Part shown: piece after piece, positions 1 to 8,457 of the stretch
Numbering within the stretch: position 1 is the stretch's first letter
Layout of the letters: every line of letters starts with the position of its first letter
Assembly: GCF_036245865.1 (NCBI RefSeq)
Contig: NZ_BTTW01000017.1
Location: forward strand, 1-43,576
Direction of reading: 5' to 3'
From: Corallococcus caeni
GTDB taxonomy: Bacteria; Myxococcota; Myxococcia; Myxococcales; Myxococcaceae
DNA: 43,576 bases
The notes under the pieces: generated by a model
The model's database searches: none
Told to the model about the DNA's origin: nothing
What the model saw: only the letters and a program-made list of their open reading frames with translations
Made by a program: the position numbers and the translations under genes

Positions 1-78
1 CATCCGCTTCACCATCTGTAGCTTGAATCCATCCGTGTACGGCACGGCGTCCTGCCTGCTCTCGCCCCCAAGGCGTGG

Positions 79-480
79 TCATCCCGGCCATTCAGCCGAG
101 GCGACAACTTCCCTGACACAGGGGGGTGGCGTGCGGAGAAACATCAGCCCGCCGCCCTTCCTGCGAGGGATGGCCCGGAAGCCCTTTCCCGCGACACGAA
201 CCAAGTCGCCCTCCCGCCCCTGTCCGTGCGCGAGCCAAGCGTCAGCCTCCTCTGTCGTCGAGGACGACTGGGCCACGAGCACGGACTCCGTGGCGGGAAT
301 AAAGAACCTCCGGAAGTACTCACGATAGTCTTCCAGCTTCCCGTTCTCGCGAACGTAGAGCAGCGCCACTGCGGCGATTCGCAAGGCTTCGTCCTCGGGC
401 GTTCCATCCTGGAACCGCTCACCAATCGTCCCAAGGACGCCCATCACGGCATCGACGTCGAAGTCCGAGCTGGTGGCCAT
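79..480 (-). CDS. Unknown small soluble protein
   Basis: I do not recognise this 133-residue protein. It starts with an ATG whose complement lies at 478-480 and has no signal peptide or membrane segment. The N-terminal half looks helical and acidic (residues 1-60), and the C-terminal third is basic and glycine-rich. The reading frame shows normal third-position G/C preference, but the G+C is lower than in genes further right. It lies downstream of a lipoprotein gene and a DUF2381-like gene on the same strand (gap about 56 bases), so the three may be one accessory transcript. No function can be assigned. Confidence 0.55.
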   Translation of the reverse strand: MATSSDFDVDAVMGVLGTIGERFQDGTPEDEALRIAAVALLYVRENGKLEDYREYFRRFFIPATESVLVAQSSSTTEEADAWLAHGQGREGDLVRVAGKGFRAIPRRKGGGLMFLRTPPPCVREVVASAEWPG

Positions 481-536
481 GGTGTTTCCTACGGAGCGAG
501 GGGAGCCAGGATCAAGACTCCAAAAGGACGAGCACG

Positions 537-1028
537 TCAGCGAAATGAATCGACGATGTAGGCAGCCGCCACGGAGCCGTCGAGAATCGCCATTCCTGGC
601 TTTGACTCAGGCAACTTCCGCATCTGATCCCGGCTGAGCCGAGCCACGGCGCAGATGGGGACCTTGTCGCCGTCTGGCGGGTGGGCCTCGTACCAGCGAA
701 TCACGACCTGGGGCCCACTCGTCCAGACTCGGCCATACAAGCGTGTCGTCGCCTCAAGGGTGCCCATGTCGTCCTTGAGAATGCTCTCAATGGGTCCGTC
801 GTAGAGCGAGATGCGGCGTGCGTCGATCTGGTTGGCATCAAGATCCGCCAGCGCGGCATCCCCGACGCGCAGCCTCAGGTACCGCATGACTTCGAGCGCC
901 TTCTCCGGGCACTCCTGCGGTCCCGGGGTGCCATCGGGACGTAGAGCCACACCGCCTGCAGCAGTGCAGCCGGAAGCGGCGCCAAGCAGGAGAACGGAGC
1001 CGAGCAACAGGGCCTTGGGCATGCGCAT
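537..1028 (-). CDS. Predicted lipoprotein of unknown function
   Basis: This 163-residue protein begins MRMPK and is followed by a hydrophobic stretch and a lipobox (LGAASGC), so it is probably exported and lipidated. The start used here is the ATG at 1028, which gives a standard-length signal peptide; a GTG nine bases upstream would only add three residues. The mature part is mixed alpha/beta with no motif I know; it contains a WYEAHPPDG stretch. It follows the DUF2381-like gene with an 11-base gap, which suggests co-transcription. Its role is unknown. Confidence 0.65.
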   Translation of the reverse strand: MRMPKALLLGSVLLLGAASGCTAAGGVALRPDGTPGPQECPEKALEVMRYLRLRVGDAALADLDANQIDARRISLYDGPIESILKDDMGTLEATTRLYGRVWTSGPQVVIRWYEAHPPDGDKVPICAVARLSRDQMRKLPESKPGMAILDGSVAAAYIVDSFR

Positions 1029-1039
1029 GAGCGCCACTT

Positions 1040-1972
1040 CTACTGCCGAAGCAGGGTGTGATCCATCGCGACGAGCACCTGGAGAAGTCCATCGTCCCGG
1101 AAGATCTGGAGGGCCAGATCAGTCAATTGCCCGTCCTTGTCCTCGAAGGCACTCTTGTCGACAACGACGGCAATCCTTCCCGACTGCCCCGAAACGAGGA
1201 CGGAGCGATTCATGCGAAGCGCGAACGGACGAGCGGTGTAGCTGGAGAAGTCGCGAGTGAGATAGGCCCCGTCGAACCGCCACGGCTGGCCGTAATAGGT
1301 ATTCGTCAGGTGAATCACGGCCGCTGCCTTTTCTGGACCCGAGAAGACTTCAACGACCATGTCCATGTCTTCATTCTTCGAGCGCCAGAACTTCGCACGC
1401 CGAAACGGCGTCTTCTTTATCTGTCCATTCGCGAGAAGCGTCGCATAGGCGTGATCAACCGAATTCTCTTCCTTCTTGAAGCGTTCATTCTCATCACTCA
1501 GCTTGCGCTCGCGACTGAGCGAGTCATAAAGCAATGAGAGGACCGCATTGTAACTGTCGGGGTCCTTGAACACGTTGACCTGATAGTCGATCCAGCCCCA
1601 GCTCTCCCGGCTCCTGGCTTTCACGAGGAACGTGAACTCCGTTCCATCAACGAGTGTCACCAGCAGGGGTAATGCTTCGCCGCTATCGAGTTCACGCAGC
1701 GGTTCGAGGATGACCTTCTTGCCGCCGATCAGCGGCGCCTCGAAACGTCCTTCCCATCCCAGGAACTTCGTCCGGGTCGGATCAACTTCCGCCTCGAATC
1801 GAAGCGCTGTCACCACCTGCCAGGAGACATAGATGGACGACGCCTCCTGGGCTGGATGGGCTGAGACCTTGAGGGTCCGAATCGTGAGCTTGTCTGATAT
1901 CTCCCTCGCCCAGGACGGCGAAGCGATCAGGACGAGCAGGAGGCCACACCTGAGCAGTGGGAGGACACGCAT
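1040..1972 (-). CDS. DUF2381-like secreted protein (myxobacterial paralogous family)
   Basis: This 310-residue protein starts at ATG 1972 with a clear Sec signal peptide ending ...ASPSWA. The mature N-terminal part is beta-rich (residues about 25-130). A charged helix with the SRERKLSDENE pattern follows, then a second beta domain. This arrangement matches my memory of the DUF2381/TIGR02268 family, expanded in myxobacteria and often found near protein kinases; that match is from recall, not a search. The upstream ATG at 2017 would put residues before the signal peptide and is less likely. Base composition is lower in G+C than most of the window, which fits an accessory region. Molecular function is not established. 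Confidence 0.65.
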   Translation of the reverse strand: MRVLPLLRCGLLLVLIASPSWAREISDKLTIRTLKVSAHPAQEASSIYVSWQVVTALRFEAEVDPTRTKFLGWEGRFEAPLIGGKKVILEPLRELDSGEALPLLVTLVDGTEFTFLVKARSRESWGWIDYQVNVFKDPDSYNAVLSLLYDSLSRERKLSDENERFKKEENSVDHAYATLLANGQIKKTPFRRAKFWRSKNEDMDMVVEVFSGPEKAAAVIHLTNTYYGQPWRFDGAYLTRDFSSYTARPFALRMNRSVLVSGQSGRIAVVVDKSAFEDKDGQLTDLALQIFRDDGLLQVLVAMDHTLLRQ

Positions 1973-2025
1973 GGAGGGACAACCTACCAGGGTAGGTATG
2001 TCCCATCCAACCTGCACCTCAAAAC

Positions 2026-2919
2026 TCAGTACGTCCAGGGGAAGCGCTTGAAGTCGCGCTTGCGCTTCTGGACGAACGCGTCGCGGCCTTCCTGTGCCTC
2101 TTCCGTGCCGTAACCCAGACGCGTGGCCTCACCGGCGAAGAGCTGCTGGCCCACGAGGCCGTCGTCCGGGAGGTTGAAGGCATACTTCAGCATCTTGATG
2201 GCCGTGGGGCTCTTGGTGTTGATCTCCGCCGCCCACTCCAGCGCCACCTTCTCCAGGTCCTTGTGCGGCACCGACTTGTTGATGGCGTTCATCTGGAACG
2301 CCTCGTCCGCCGTGTAGGCCTGGCCCAGGAAGAAGATTTCGCGCGCCCGCTTCTGCCCCACCTGCCGCGCCAAGAGCGCGCTGCCGTAGCCCGCGTCGTA
2401 GCTGGCCACGTCCGCGTCCGTCTGCTTGAACATCCCGTGTTCCTTGCTCGCGATGGTCAGGTCACAGACGACGTGCAGGCTATGCCCGCCACCCGCCGTC
2501 CAGCCCGGCACCACCGCCATCACCACCTTCGGCATGAACCGGATCTGCCGCTGCACCTCCAGGATGTGCAGCCGCCCCAGCCGCGCCGGGTCCGCCGCGT
2601 CCTCTCCGGGCTCGTACTTGTAGCCGTCCTTGCCGCGGATGCGCTGGTCGCCGCCCGAGCAGAACGCCCACCCGCCGTCCTTCGGCGACGGCCCGTTGCC
2701 AGTGAGCAGCACCACGCCCACGTCCGTCATGAAGCGCGTGGCCTCCAGCGCCCGGGCCAGCTCGTCCACCGTCTTCGGACGGAACGCGTTGCGCACCTCC
2801 GGCCGGTTGAACGCGATGCGCACCGTGCCTTGATCCACCGCGCGGTGGAACGTGATGTCCTTGAACTTGTGGCCTTCCACCGGCTGCCAGCGGGACGCGT
2901 CGAAGAGGTCCGAGACCAT
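2026..2919 (-). CDS. menB: 1,4-dihydroxy-2-naphthoyl-CoA synthase (MenB)
   Basis: This crotonase-fold enzyme closes the second ring of the naphthoquinone in menaquinone synthesis, converting o-succinylbenzoyl-CoA to DHNA-CoA in the cytosol. The 297-residue length is normal for MenB. It shows the CSGGDQ substrate loop (about residues 87-92), the GGGHSLH oxyanion region, QTDADVASYD, and the typical C-terminal EEAQEGRDAF and FKRFP segments. The Asp at about 168 (in QTDAD) sits where bicarbonate-dependent MenBs have Gly, so this looks like the Asp-containing type. The ATG at 2919 has GGAG upstream. No other men genes are in the window. The region up to the next plus-strand gene (2920-3006) is a divergent promoter area. 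Confidence 0.93.
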   Translation of the reverse strand: MVSDLFDASRWQPVEGHKFKDITFHRAVDQGTVRIAFNRPEVRNAFRPKTVDELARALEATRFMTDVGVVLLTGNGPSPKDGGWAFCSGGDQRIRGKDGYKYEPGEDAADPARLGRLHILEVQRQIRFMPKVVMAVVPGWTAGGGHSLHVVCDLTIASKEHGMFKQTDADVASYDAGYGSALLARQVGQKRAREIFFLGQAYTADEAFQMNAINKSVPHKDLEKVALEWAAEINTKSPTAIKMLKYAFNLPDDGLVGQQLFAGEATRLGYGTEEAQEGRDAFVQKRKRDFKRFPWTY

Positions 2920-3006
2920 GCGCTGTCTTGCTCCGAAATTGAGGGAGTGAACGGCCCGGAACCCTAGCGGTTTCCGCTCGGGGTTGCCCGCGCTACCGTG
3001 CGCGCC

Positions 3007-3324
3007 ATGCCCACGAGCCTGCTCGTCGTCCATGTCCATGTGCACGTGCTGCCCCAGCACGTCGACGCCTTCCTCCAGGCCACCCTCGCCAACGCCCGCG
3101 AGAGCGTGAAGGAGCCCGGCATCGCCCGCTTCGACGTCTGCCAGGACAACGAGGACCCCACCCGCTTCGTCCTCGTGGAGGCCTACCGCAACCCGGACGC
3201 TCCCGCCGCGCACAAGGAGACCGCCCACTACCTCACGTGGCGTGACACCGTCACCCCCATGATGGCCGAGCCCCGCATCCCCCGCCGCTACACCAACCGC
3301 TTCCCCGACGACGCGGCCTGGTGA
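3007..3324 (+). CDS. Antibiotic-biosynthesis-monooxygenase (ABM) domain protein, LsrG-like
   Basis: This 105-residue single-domain protein has the dimeric alpha/beta-barrel ABM pattern. A beta strand ([10 protein letters not shown]) comes first, then a helix ([15 protein letters not shown]), the EPGIARFDV strand, and the conserved [12 protein letters not shown] and AHKETAHY segments. These closely match LsrG-type proteins, which act on phospho-AI-2 breakdown products, but no lsr transport or kinase genes are nearby, so the substrate is unknown. I chose the ATG at 3007; a GTG three codons upstream is possible. The stop is one base from the start of the iron-alcohol dehydrogenase, so the two are surely co-translated and may act in one catabolic step. 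Confidence 0.85.
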   Translation: MPTSLLVVHVHVHVLPQHVDAFLQATLANARESVKEPGIARFDVCQDNEDPTRFVLVEAYRNPDAPAAHKETAHYLTWRDTVTPMMAEPRIPRRYTNRFPDDAAW

Positions 3325-3325
3325 C

Positions 3326-4492
3326 ATGGCGTCCGCCCCCTTCGAGTTCGCCACCGCCACCCGCGTCCTCTTCGGCCCGGGCCGCGTCCAGGAAGTCCCC
3401 GACCTCGTGCGCGGTCTCGGCGGCCGGAAGGTCCTGCTCGTCACCGGGACGAACCCCGCCCGCGCCGAGCCCGTCCGCGCGGGGCTTGAACGGCTGGCCA
3501 TCCCTTCCGCCTCCTTCCGCGTCGCGGGCGAGCCCACCGTCGACCTCGCGCGCGAAGGCACCGCCGCCGCCGTGGACTCAGGCTGTGACGCCGTGGTCGC
3601 CATCGGCGGTGGCAGCGCGCTCGACGCGGGCAAGGCCATCGCCGCGCTCGCCTCGAATGGAGGCGACCCGCTGGACTACCTGGAGGTCATCGGCCGGGGC
3701 CAGGCCCTGACGAAGCCGTCGCTGCCGTTCGTGGCCGTGCCGACCACGGCGGGCACCGGCTCGGAGGTGACGCGCAACGCGGTGCTGGGCTCGAAGGAGG
3801 CCGGCGTGAAGGCCAGCCTGCGCAGCCCGATGATGCTCCCCCGCGTGGCCCTGGTGGACCCGGACCTGCTGGAGCACGCGCCCGCGGGCGTGCTCGCGGC
3901 GGGCGGCCTGGACGCGCTGTCGCAGCTCATCGAACCGTTCCTGTCCATCCGCGCGCAGCCGCTCACGGATGCGCTCGCGCGCGAAGGCATGCAGCGCTCG
4001 GCCCGCTCCCTGCGCAAGGCGGTGCTGCACGGCCCCGGCCCGGCGGAGCGCGAGGACCTGGCCCTCGCCAGCCTCTTCGGCGGCCTGTGCCTCGCCAACT
4101 CGGGCCTGGGCGCGGTGCATGGCTTCGCGGCGCCGCTGGGCGGGATGCTCGGCGCGGCCCATGGGGCGCTGTGCGCCGCGCTGCTCGGGGCCACATTGGA
4201 GGTGAACCTGGAGGCCCTGCGCTCCCGCGCCCCGGACCACCCCGCCCTGCCCCGGTTCCGCGAGCTGGCGGTGCTGCTCACCGGCCAGTCCAACGCCCGC
4301 GCCGAGGACGGCATCGCCTGGGTGAAGGACCTGGTCCACGCCGTGCGCATCCAGGGCCTGCGCGACATGGGCCTCACGGACGCGGCGGTGCCCGGCCTCG
4401 TCGTCAAGGCCCGCGCCGCCAGCAGCATGAAGGGCAATCCGCTGCCGCTCACCGACGCGGAGTTGACGACGCTCGTCGAACGGTCGATGTGA
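3326..4492 (+). CDS. Iron-containing alcohol dehydrogenase family protein
   Basis: This 388-residue protein has the group III dehydrogenase layout. An N-terminal Rossmann-like domain carries GGGSALDAGK (nucleotide binding, about residues 95-104). The C-terminal helical domain carries the metal-site motifs GAVHGFA and GAAHG. The usual D-x3-H pair reads D-A-L-S-Q, so one of the expected iron ligands is Gln; related subfamilies may share this, and it may signal another metal or substrate. The reaction is probably NAD(P)-dependent interconversion of an alcohol and aldehyde or ketone. It follows the ABM gene by one base, and nth starts 10 bases after its stop, so a three-gene transcript is likely. 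Confidence 0.88.
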   Translation: MASAPFEFATATRVLFGPGRVQEVPDLVRGLGGRKVLLVTGTNPARAEPVRAGLERLAIPSASFRVAGEPTVDLAREGTAAAVDSGCDAVVAIGGGSALDAGKAIAALASNGGDPLDYLEVIGRGQALTKPSLPFVAVPTTAGTGSEVTRNAVLGSKEAGVKASLRSPMMLPRVALVDPDLLEHAPAGVLAAGGLDALSQLIEPFLSIRAQPLTDALAREGMQRSARSLRKAVLHGPGPAEREDLALASLFGGLCLANSGLGAVHGFAAPLGGMLGAAHGALCAALLGATLEVNLEALRSRAPDHPALPRFRELAVLLTGQSNARAEDGIAWVKDLVHAVRIQGLRDMGLTDAAVPGLVVKARAASSMKGNPLPLTDAELTTLVERSM

Positions 4493-4502
4493 GGACCCGC
4501 CC

Positions 4503-5138
<636 letters not shown>

Positions 5139-5142
5139 GCCG

Positions 5143-5955
5143 TCACAGGTGCGCGAGCACCGCCAGCGTCAGCACCCAGTCCAGTCCGGCTTCGAGGAAG
5201 TAGTACGTGGAGCCGTCCAGCGACGTGCCGAACCCGGTGCCCAGGTGGCCCAGGGGCCCGGCGAAGAACTTCATGCCCAGCTCCGCCCCCAGGTTGATGG
5301 GGGCGCGCCGCGAGCGCGAGTTGTCCAGGTACGGGCCCACCAGCGCCCGGCCATAGGGCGCGAACCAGTTCGTGACGAAGTGCTGGTAGCCCACGGTGGC
5401 GTTCAGCGACACCCGCTTCGCGTCCACGCCCACGTTGGCGCCCAGCGTCAGCCGCCGCGCCTTGAGCCCCATGGGCTGCACGTTCACGTCCATCGCCAGG
5501 CCCACGCCGCCGTCGAACGGGACGCGCCAGCCCAGCGCGAACTCCGTCGTCGACTTGTCGATGGCCAGCGCCTCGTAGCGGAACCGCGCCGCGCCCGCGA
5601 CGTCCCCGCGCGCGTCCTGGATGTCCGCGAGCGCCAGCGCGGCCTCCTCCGAATCCTCGTCGTACACCTTGCGCAGCGGCGGCTCCGCGCCGTCCAGGTC
5701 ACCGCGCGCCAGCCGGTCCTTGCCCTGCGTCAGACACGCGGACGTGGAGCCCATCGCGCACGCGAGCCCGAAGGCCCGGTCCGCCTCCTCCGTGCGGCCA
5801 TCCACCTGGAGCTGCTTCGCCCAGGTCTCGCAGGCCCAGGCGCTCCCGCTGTCGCACTTCTCTTCGAGCGTGGGGGCGCGGGTCACCTCGCTCGTCGTCA
5901 CACACGCCGCCGTCAGCAGGCACGGCAGGAGGAACAGCCACCGGACGAAGGACAC
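5143..5955 (-). CDS. Lipoprotein with Sel1/TPR-like N-terminus and beta-rich C-terminus
   Basis: This protein of about 270 residues carries a signal peptide with lipobox LLTAAC. The N-terminal half has paired-Cys helical repeats (C-x-SGSAWAC, LACAMGSTSAC) resembling Sel1-like repeats, followed by TPR-like helices. The C-terminal ~130 residues alternate polar and hydrophobic residues like an outer-membrane barrel (FALGWRVPF, RLTLGANVGV, YYFLEAGLDW). I chose the GTG at 5955 because it gives a normal-length lipoprotein signal; ATGs at 5988 and 5997 are in frame, and none has a strong Shine-Dalgarno. The combination suggests an envelope scaffold or assembly factor, but no specific function is supported. 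Confidence 0.7.
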   Translation of the reverse strand: MSFVRWLFLLPCLLTAACVTTSEVTRAPTLEEKCDSGSAWACETWAKQLQVDGRTEEADRAFGLACAMGSTSACLTQGKDRLARGDLDGAEPPLRKVYDEDSEEAALALADIQDARGDVAGAARFRYEALAIDKSTTEFALGWRVPFDGGVGLAMDVNVQPMGLKARRLTLGANVGVDAKRVSLNATVGYQHFVTNWFAPYGRALVGPYLDNSRSRRAPINLGAELGMKFFAGPLGHLGTGFGTSLDGSTYYFLEAGLDWVLTLAVLAHL

Positions 5956-6043
5956 AGGGGGACCACGGAGGGCTGGAGCCGCAACCATGGTCCACATTCA
6001 AACACACCGCCGGGACAGCGGCGCGTCTGGCACGGTGCGTCTT

Positions 6044-6394
6044 TCAGTGTTCTTCCAGCGGCCCTTCCCCGTCGTGGATGACGCCCGGGTTGCGGCCGAT
6101 GTCCGGCCCGTCCCCGCTGCGCTCGTCGGCCTTCTGCTTCTCGGAGGCGGTGTCGCCGGAGCCGCCGACGCCTTCCCGGAAGCCCTGGGCGGCCTCGTGG
6201 CTGGACTCGCGGACGCTCTGGGCGGCCTTGCTGGCGCCGTGCTGGACGTCCTTGGCGGCCTCGCCTACCTCCTGCCCGACCTGCCGGGCGTTCTCGTTGA
6301 CGGACTGCTGCTGACGCTCATTACACCCCGCCGTGAAGCCCACCGTTCCAATCACACCCAGCACGACGAGCCCGTTGAAGGTGCGTGTCCACAT
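6044..6394 (-). CDS. Small amphipathic-helix lipoprotein
   Basis: This 116-residue protein starts at ATG 6394 with GGGGAG upstream. A signal peptide ends in TAGC and is followed by Asn- and Gln-rich residues. The central part (about residues 35-75) is a run of Ala/Lys/Glu/Gln heptad-like repeats (ENARQVGQEVGEAAKDVQ) like LEA or YtxH-type amphipathic helices, and the C-terminal tail is charged and low-complexity. Similar small lipoproteins are often envelope-stress or desiccation related, but that is inference. It lies 109 bases downstream of the AraC regulator on the same strand. Confidence 0.75.
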   Translation of the reverse strand: MWTRTFNGLVVLGVIGTVGFTAGCNERQQQSVNENARQVGQEVGEAAKDVQHGASKAAQSVRESSHEAAQGFREGVGGSGDTASEKQKADERSGDGPDIGRNPGVIHDGEGPLEEH

Positions 6395-6459
6395 GGTCGT
6401 CTCCCCGAGGGTCCCGGCCCTCTGGGGTGAAACGTAGGCACGCCTGCTCCCCAACGAAG

Positions 6460-6480
6460 TCCCGGTTTTCCTTCCCGGGA
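6460..6480 (-). terminator. Possible hairpin between the AraC gene and the small lipoprotein gene
   Basis: A perfect 6-bp inverted repeat, TCCCGG / CCGGGA, with a 9-base loop lies just downstream of the AraC-family stop. There is no clear T-run, so it is at best a weak terminator or a processing structure. Confidence 0.3.
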
Positions 6481-6503
6481 GGCGTCCGGGGCCCGCTTGC
6501 CTG

Positions 6504-7526
6504 TCAGCCCCCGGCCCGGGACCGGCGGAAGGCCTCCGGAGACGTGTTCCACCAGCGCTTGAAGGCGCGGTGGAAGGCCACCGGATCCGCGTACCCCAGC
6601 AGGAACGACACCTCCGCGATGGACATGCTCCGCTGGAGGTAGCCCTGGGACAGCTCGCGCCGCAGCGCCTCCACGATGCCCGCGTAGGTACGGCCCTCCG
6701 CCGCCAGCTGGCGCTGCAACGTGCGCGGTGGAACGCGCAGGGTCCGCGCCACGGCGATGAAGGAGAAGTCGCCGCCCGCCAGCGTCCGCCGCACCTGTTC
6801 GCGCACGCGGTCCGACAGGGTGTCCGTGACGGGCAGCCGCTCCAGCGCGCGGCGGGCCTGGTGTTCGAACACGGCGTTGAGCAGCGCGTCCCCGTGGACG
6901 AAGGGCCGGTCCGCGTCCGCGTGGGAGAACTCCAGGTCACTGGCCGGGGCGTCGAACTCCAGTGGGCAGCCAAAGAAGGCCTCGTGCTCGCGCGTGTCCG
7001 CGGGCGCCGCGTGGACGAAGCGCGCGCGCAGGGGCCGCACGTCCGCGCCGGTGAAGACGCGCACGCCCATGGCCAGCTGCACCAGCGCCAGCTCCGTGAG
7101 GTGCCGGTGCGCGGGCCGCCAGGCAGGGCCCACCGGGGTGAAGCGCATGCGCACCCCACGCGGCGTGTCCTCCACGACGAAGCGCTCGCCGTCGCCCCAC
7201 ACTCGCTGGTAGCGGCAGCCGCGCACCAGGGCCTCGCGCAGGTGGGCGCTGGTGAGGATGACGAGCGACGCCGGGTCGTCCGCGTCCATCACGTCCAGGC
7301 CCGTCATGTGGAGGCCCAGGTTTTCATCCCCGGTGAGCGCCACGGCGCGCTCCAGGATGGCGTCCAGGACGGCATAGGGGATGCGCGCCTCCGGGTCGTC
7401 CAGGTCCGACCACCGCAGCCCCAATTCCTCGCAGAGCCGTTCCGCGGGCACGCCCCGCTTCGCCGCCGCGAGCAGGCCCTGTCGTGCCAGCCGGGCGGAG
7501 AGCGAAGGGGGAGCGGAGGACGTCAC
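6504..7526 (-). CDS. AraC-family transcriptional regulator
   Basis: This 340-residue regulator has an N-terminal ligand/dimerisation region of the 'arabinose-binding domain' type seen in OruR/ArgR-like proteins (about residues 20-210) and a C-terminal AraC DNA-binding domain. Both helix-turn-helices are visible: VARTLRVPPRTLQRQL, and IAEVSFLLGYADPVAFHRAF followed by the W..SPEAFR signature. The start is a GTG at 7526. It diverges from the methyltransferase-like gene with a 96-base shared control region, so it may control that gene, but the effector is unknown. Confidence 0.9.
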   Translation of the reverse strand: MTSSAPPSLSARLARQGLLAAAKRGVPAERLCEELGLRWSDLDDPEARIPYAVLDAILERAVALTGDENLGLHMTGLDVMDADDPASLVILTSAHLREALVRGCRYQRVWGDGERFVVEDTPRGVRMRFTPVGPAWRPAHRHLTELALVQLAMGVRVFTGADVRPLRARFVHAAPADTREHEAFFGCPLEFDAPASDLEFSHADADRPFVHGDALLNAVFEHQARRALERLPVTDTLSDRVREQVRRTLAGGDFSFIAVARTLRVPPRTLQRQLAAEGRTYAGIVEALRRELSQGYLQRSMSIAEVSFLLGYADPVAFHRAFKRWWNTSPEAFRRSRAGG

Positions 7527-7622
7527 GGGCAGGGACGCTAGCGACCGCCTGGCGCGGGCGGCAAGCCGTTCTGGCGCGAGCGGTCAGTGCACCCGCCATG
7601 GGTGGACGGCACCGTGTGACGC

Positions 7623-8435
7623 ATGGACTCCACCGCCCCCGAGCACCCCGCCCTGCTGCCCCGCCTGCACCTCTTCGAGCTGATGGATCAGTCCTGGTGT
7701 CCGCCGGCGGTGCGCAACCTGTCCACGGACTACCTGCACACGGTGGCCACGAAGATGGGGCTGTTCGACGCGGCGGCGGACGTGCTCGCGAGGGGGCTCC
7801 GGGCCTCCGGCACGGACACGCTGGTGGACCTGGGATCGGGCGGCCGGGGGCCCGTGCCCCGCTTGCAGGGGCTGCTGGAAGCGCGGCACGGACTGAAGAC
7901 ACAGGCAGTGCTCACGGACCTGTATCCCAACGCGGAGGCCGCCGAGCGGGCGCGGTCACAAGGCGCGACCTACCTGCTCCGGCCCGTGAATGCGCGGCAG
8001 GTGCCGGCGGACCTGCGCGGCATGCGCACGATCTTCAATGCCCTGCACCACTTCCGGCCGGAGGAGGTCCGAGAGGTGCTGGAGGACGCACAGCGCAGGG
8101 GCGAAGCCTTCGCGGCCTTCGAGGTCGTGCACCGCACGCCGGGCGGGGTGCTGGGCACGTTGCTGGTGCCGCTGCTGGTGCTGCTCTTCACGCCGCTCAT
8201 CCGGCCGCTGACACCGCTGCGCCTGCTGCTCACCTACGCGGTGCCGGTGGCGCCGCTGGCGCTCGCGTGGGACGGGCTGGTGTCCACGCTCCGGGCCCAC
8301 CGGCCGGAGGAACTGAAGGCCCTGACGCGGAGCCTCCAGCGCCCCGGCTACACCTGGGAGGTGGGCGTGGTGCGCGAGAAGGGCAAGGGCGCCGTCACCT
8401 ACGTACTCGGGATGCCCGTGCGCATGGAGACGTGA
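7623..8435 (+). CDS. Class I methyltransferase-like protein with an internal hydrophobic segment
   Basis: This 270-residue protein has a SAM-binding motif I-like sequence, LVDLGSGGRGPVPRL (about residues 67-81), an acidic post-I strand (AVLTDLYPNA), and IFNALHHFRPEEV at the motif IV/post position. All are typical of class I methyltransferase folds. From about residue 175 to 225 it has two long hydrophobic stretches (LLVPLLVLLFTPLI and LLLTYAVPVAPLALAW) that would place it at or in the membrane. The substrate is unknown; a lipid or quinone-like substrate is plausible given the membrane part. It is divergent from the AraC regulator. Confidence 0.75.
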   Translation: MDSTAPEHPALLPRLHLFELMDQSWCPPAVRNLSTDYLHTVATKMGLFDAAADVLARGLRASGTDTLVDLGSGGRGPVPRLQGLLEARHGLKTQAVLTDLYPNAEAAERARSQGATYLLRPVNARQVPADLRGMRTIFNALHHFRPEEVREVLEDAQRRGEAFAAFEVVHRTPGGVLGTLLVPLLVLLFTPLIRPLTPLRLLLTYAVPVAPLALAWDGLVSTLRAHRPEELKALTRSLQRPGYTWEVGVVREKGKGAVTYVLGMPVRMET

Positions 8436-8457
8436 CCCGATCCCTGGCGCGCCCCTC

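Noticed and set aside
2920..3639. N-terminal extension of menB upstream to 3639
   Set aside because: The extension runs antisense through the ABM and dehydrogenase genes, is low-complexity, and bypasses a good start at 2919.
6026..6042. TGGCAC resembling a sigma-54 -24 element near the small lipoprotein gene
   Set aside because: No GC at the -12 position, and it lies downstream of the gene it would serve.
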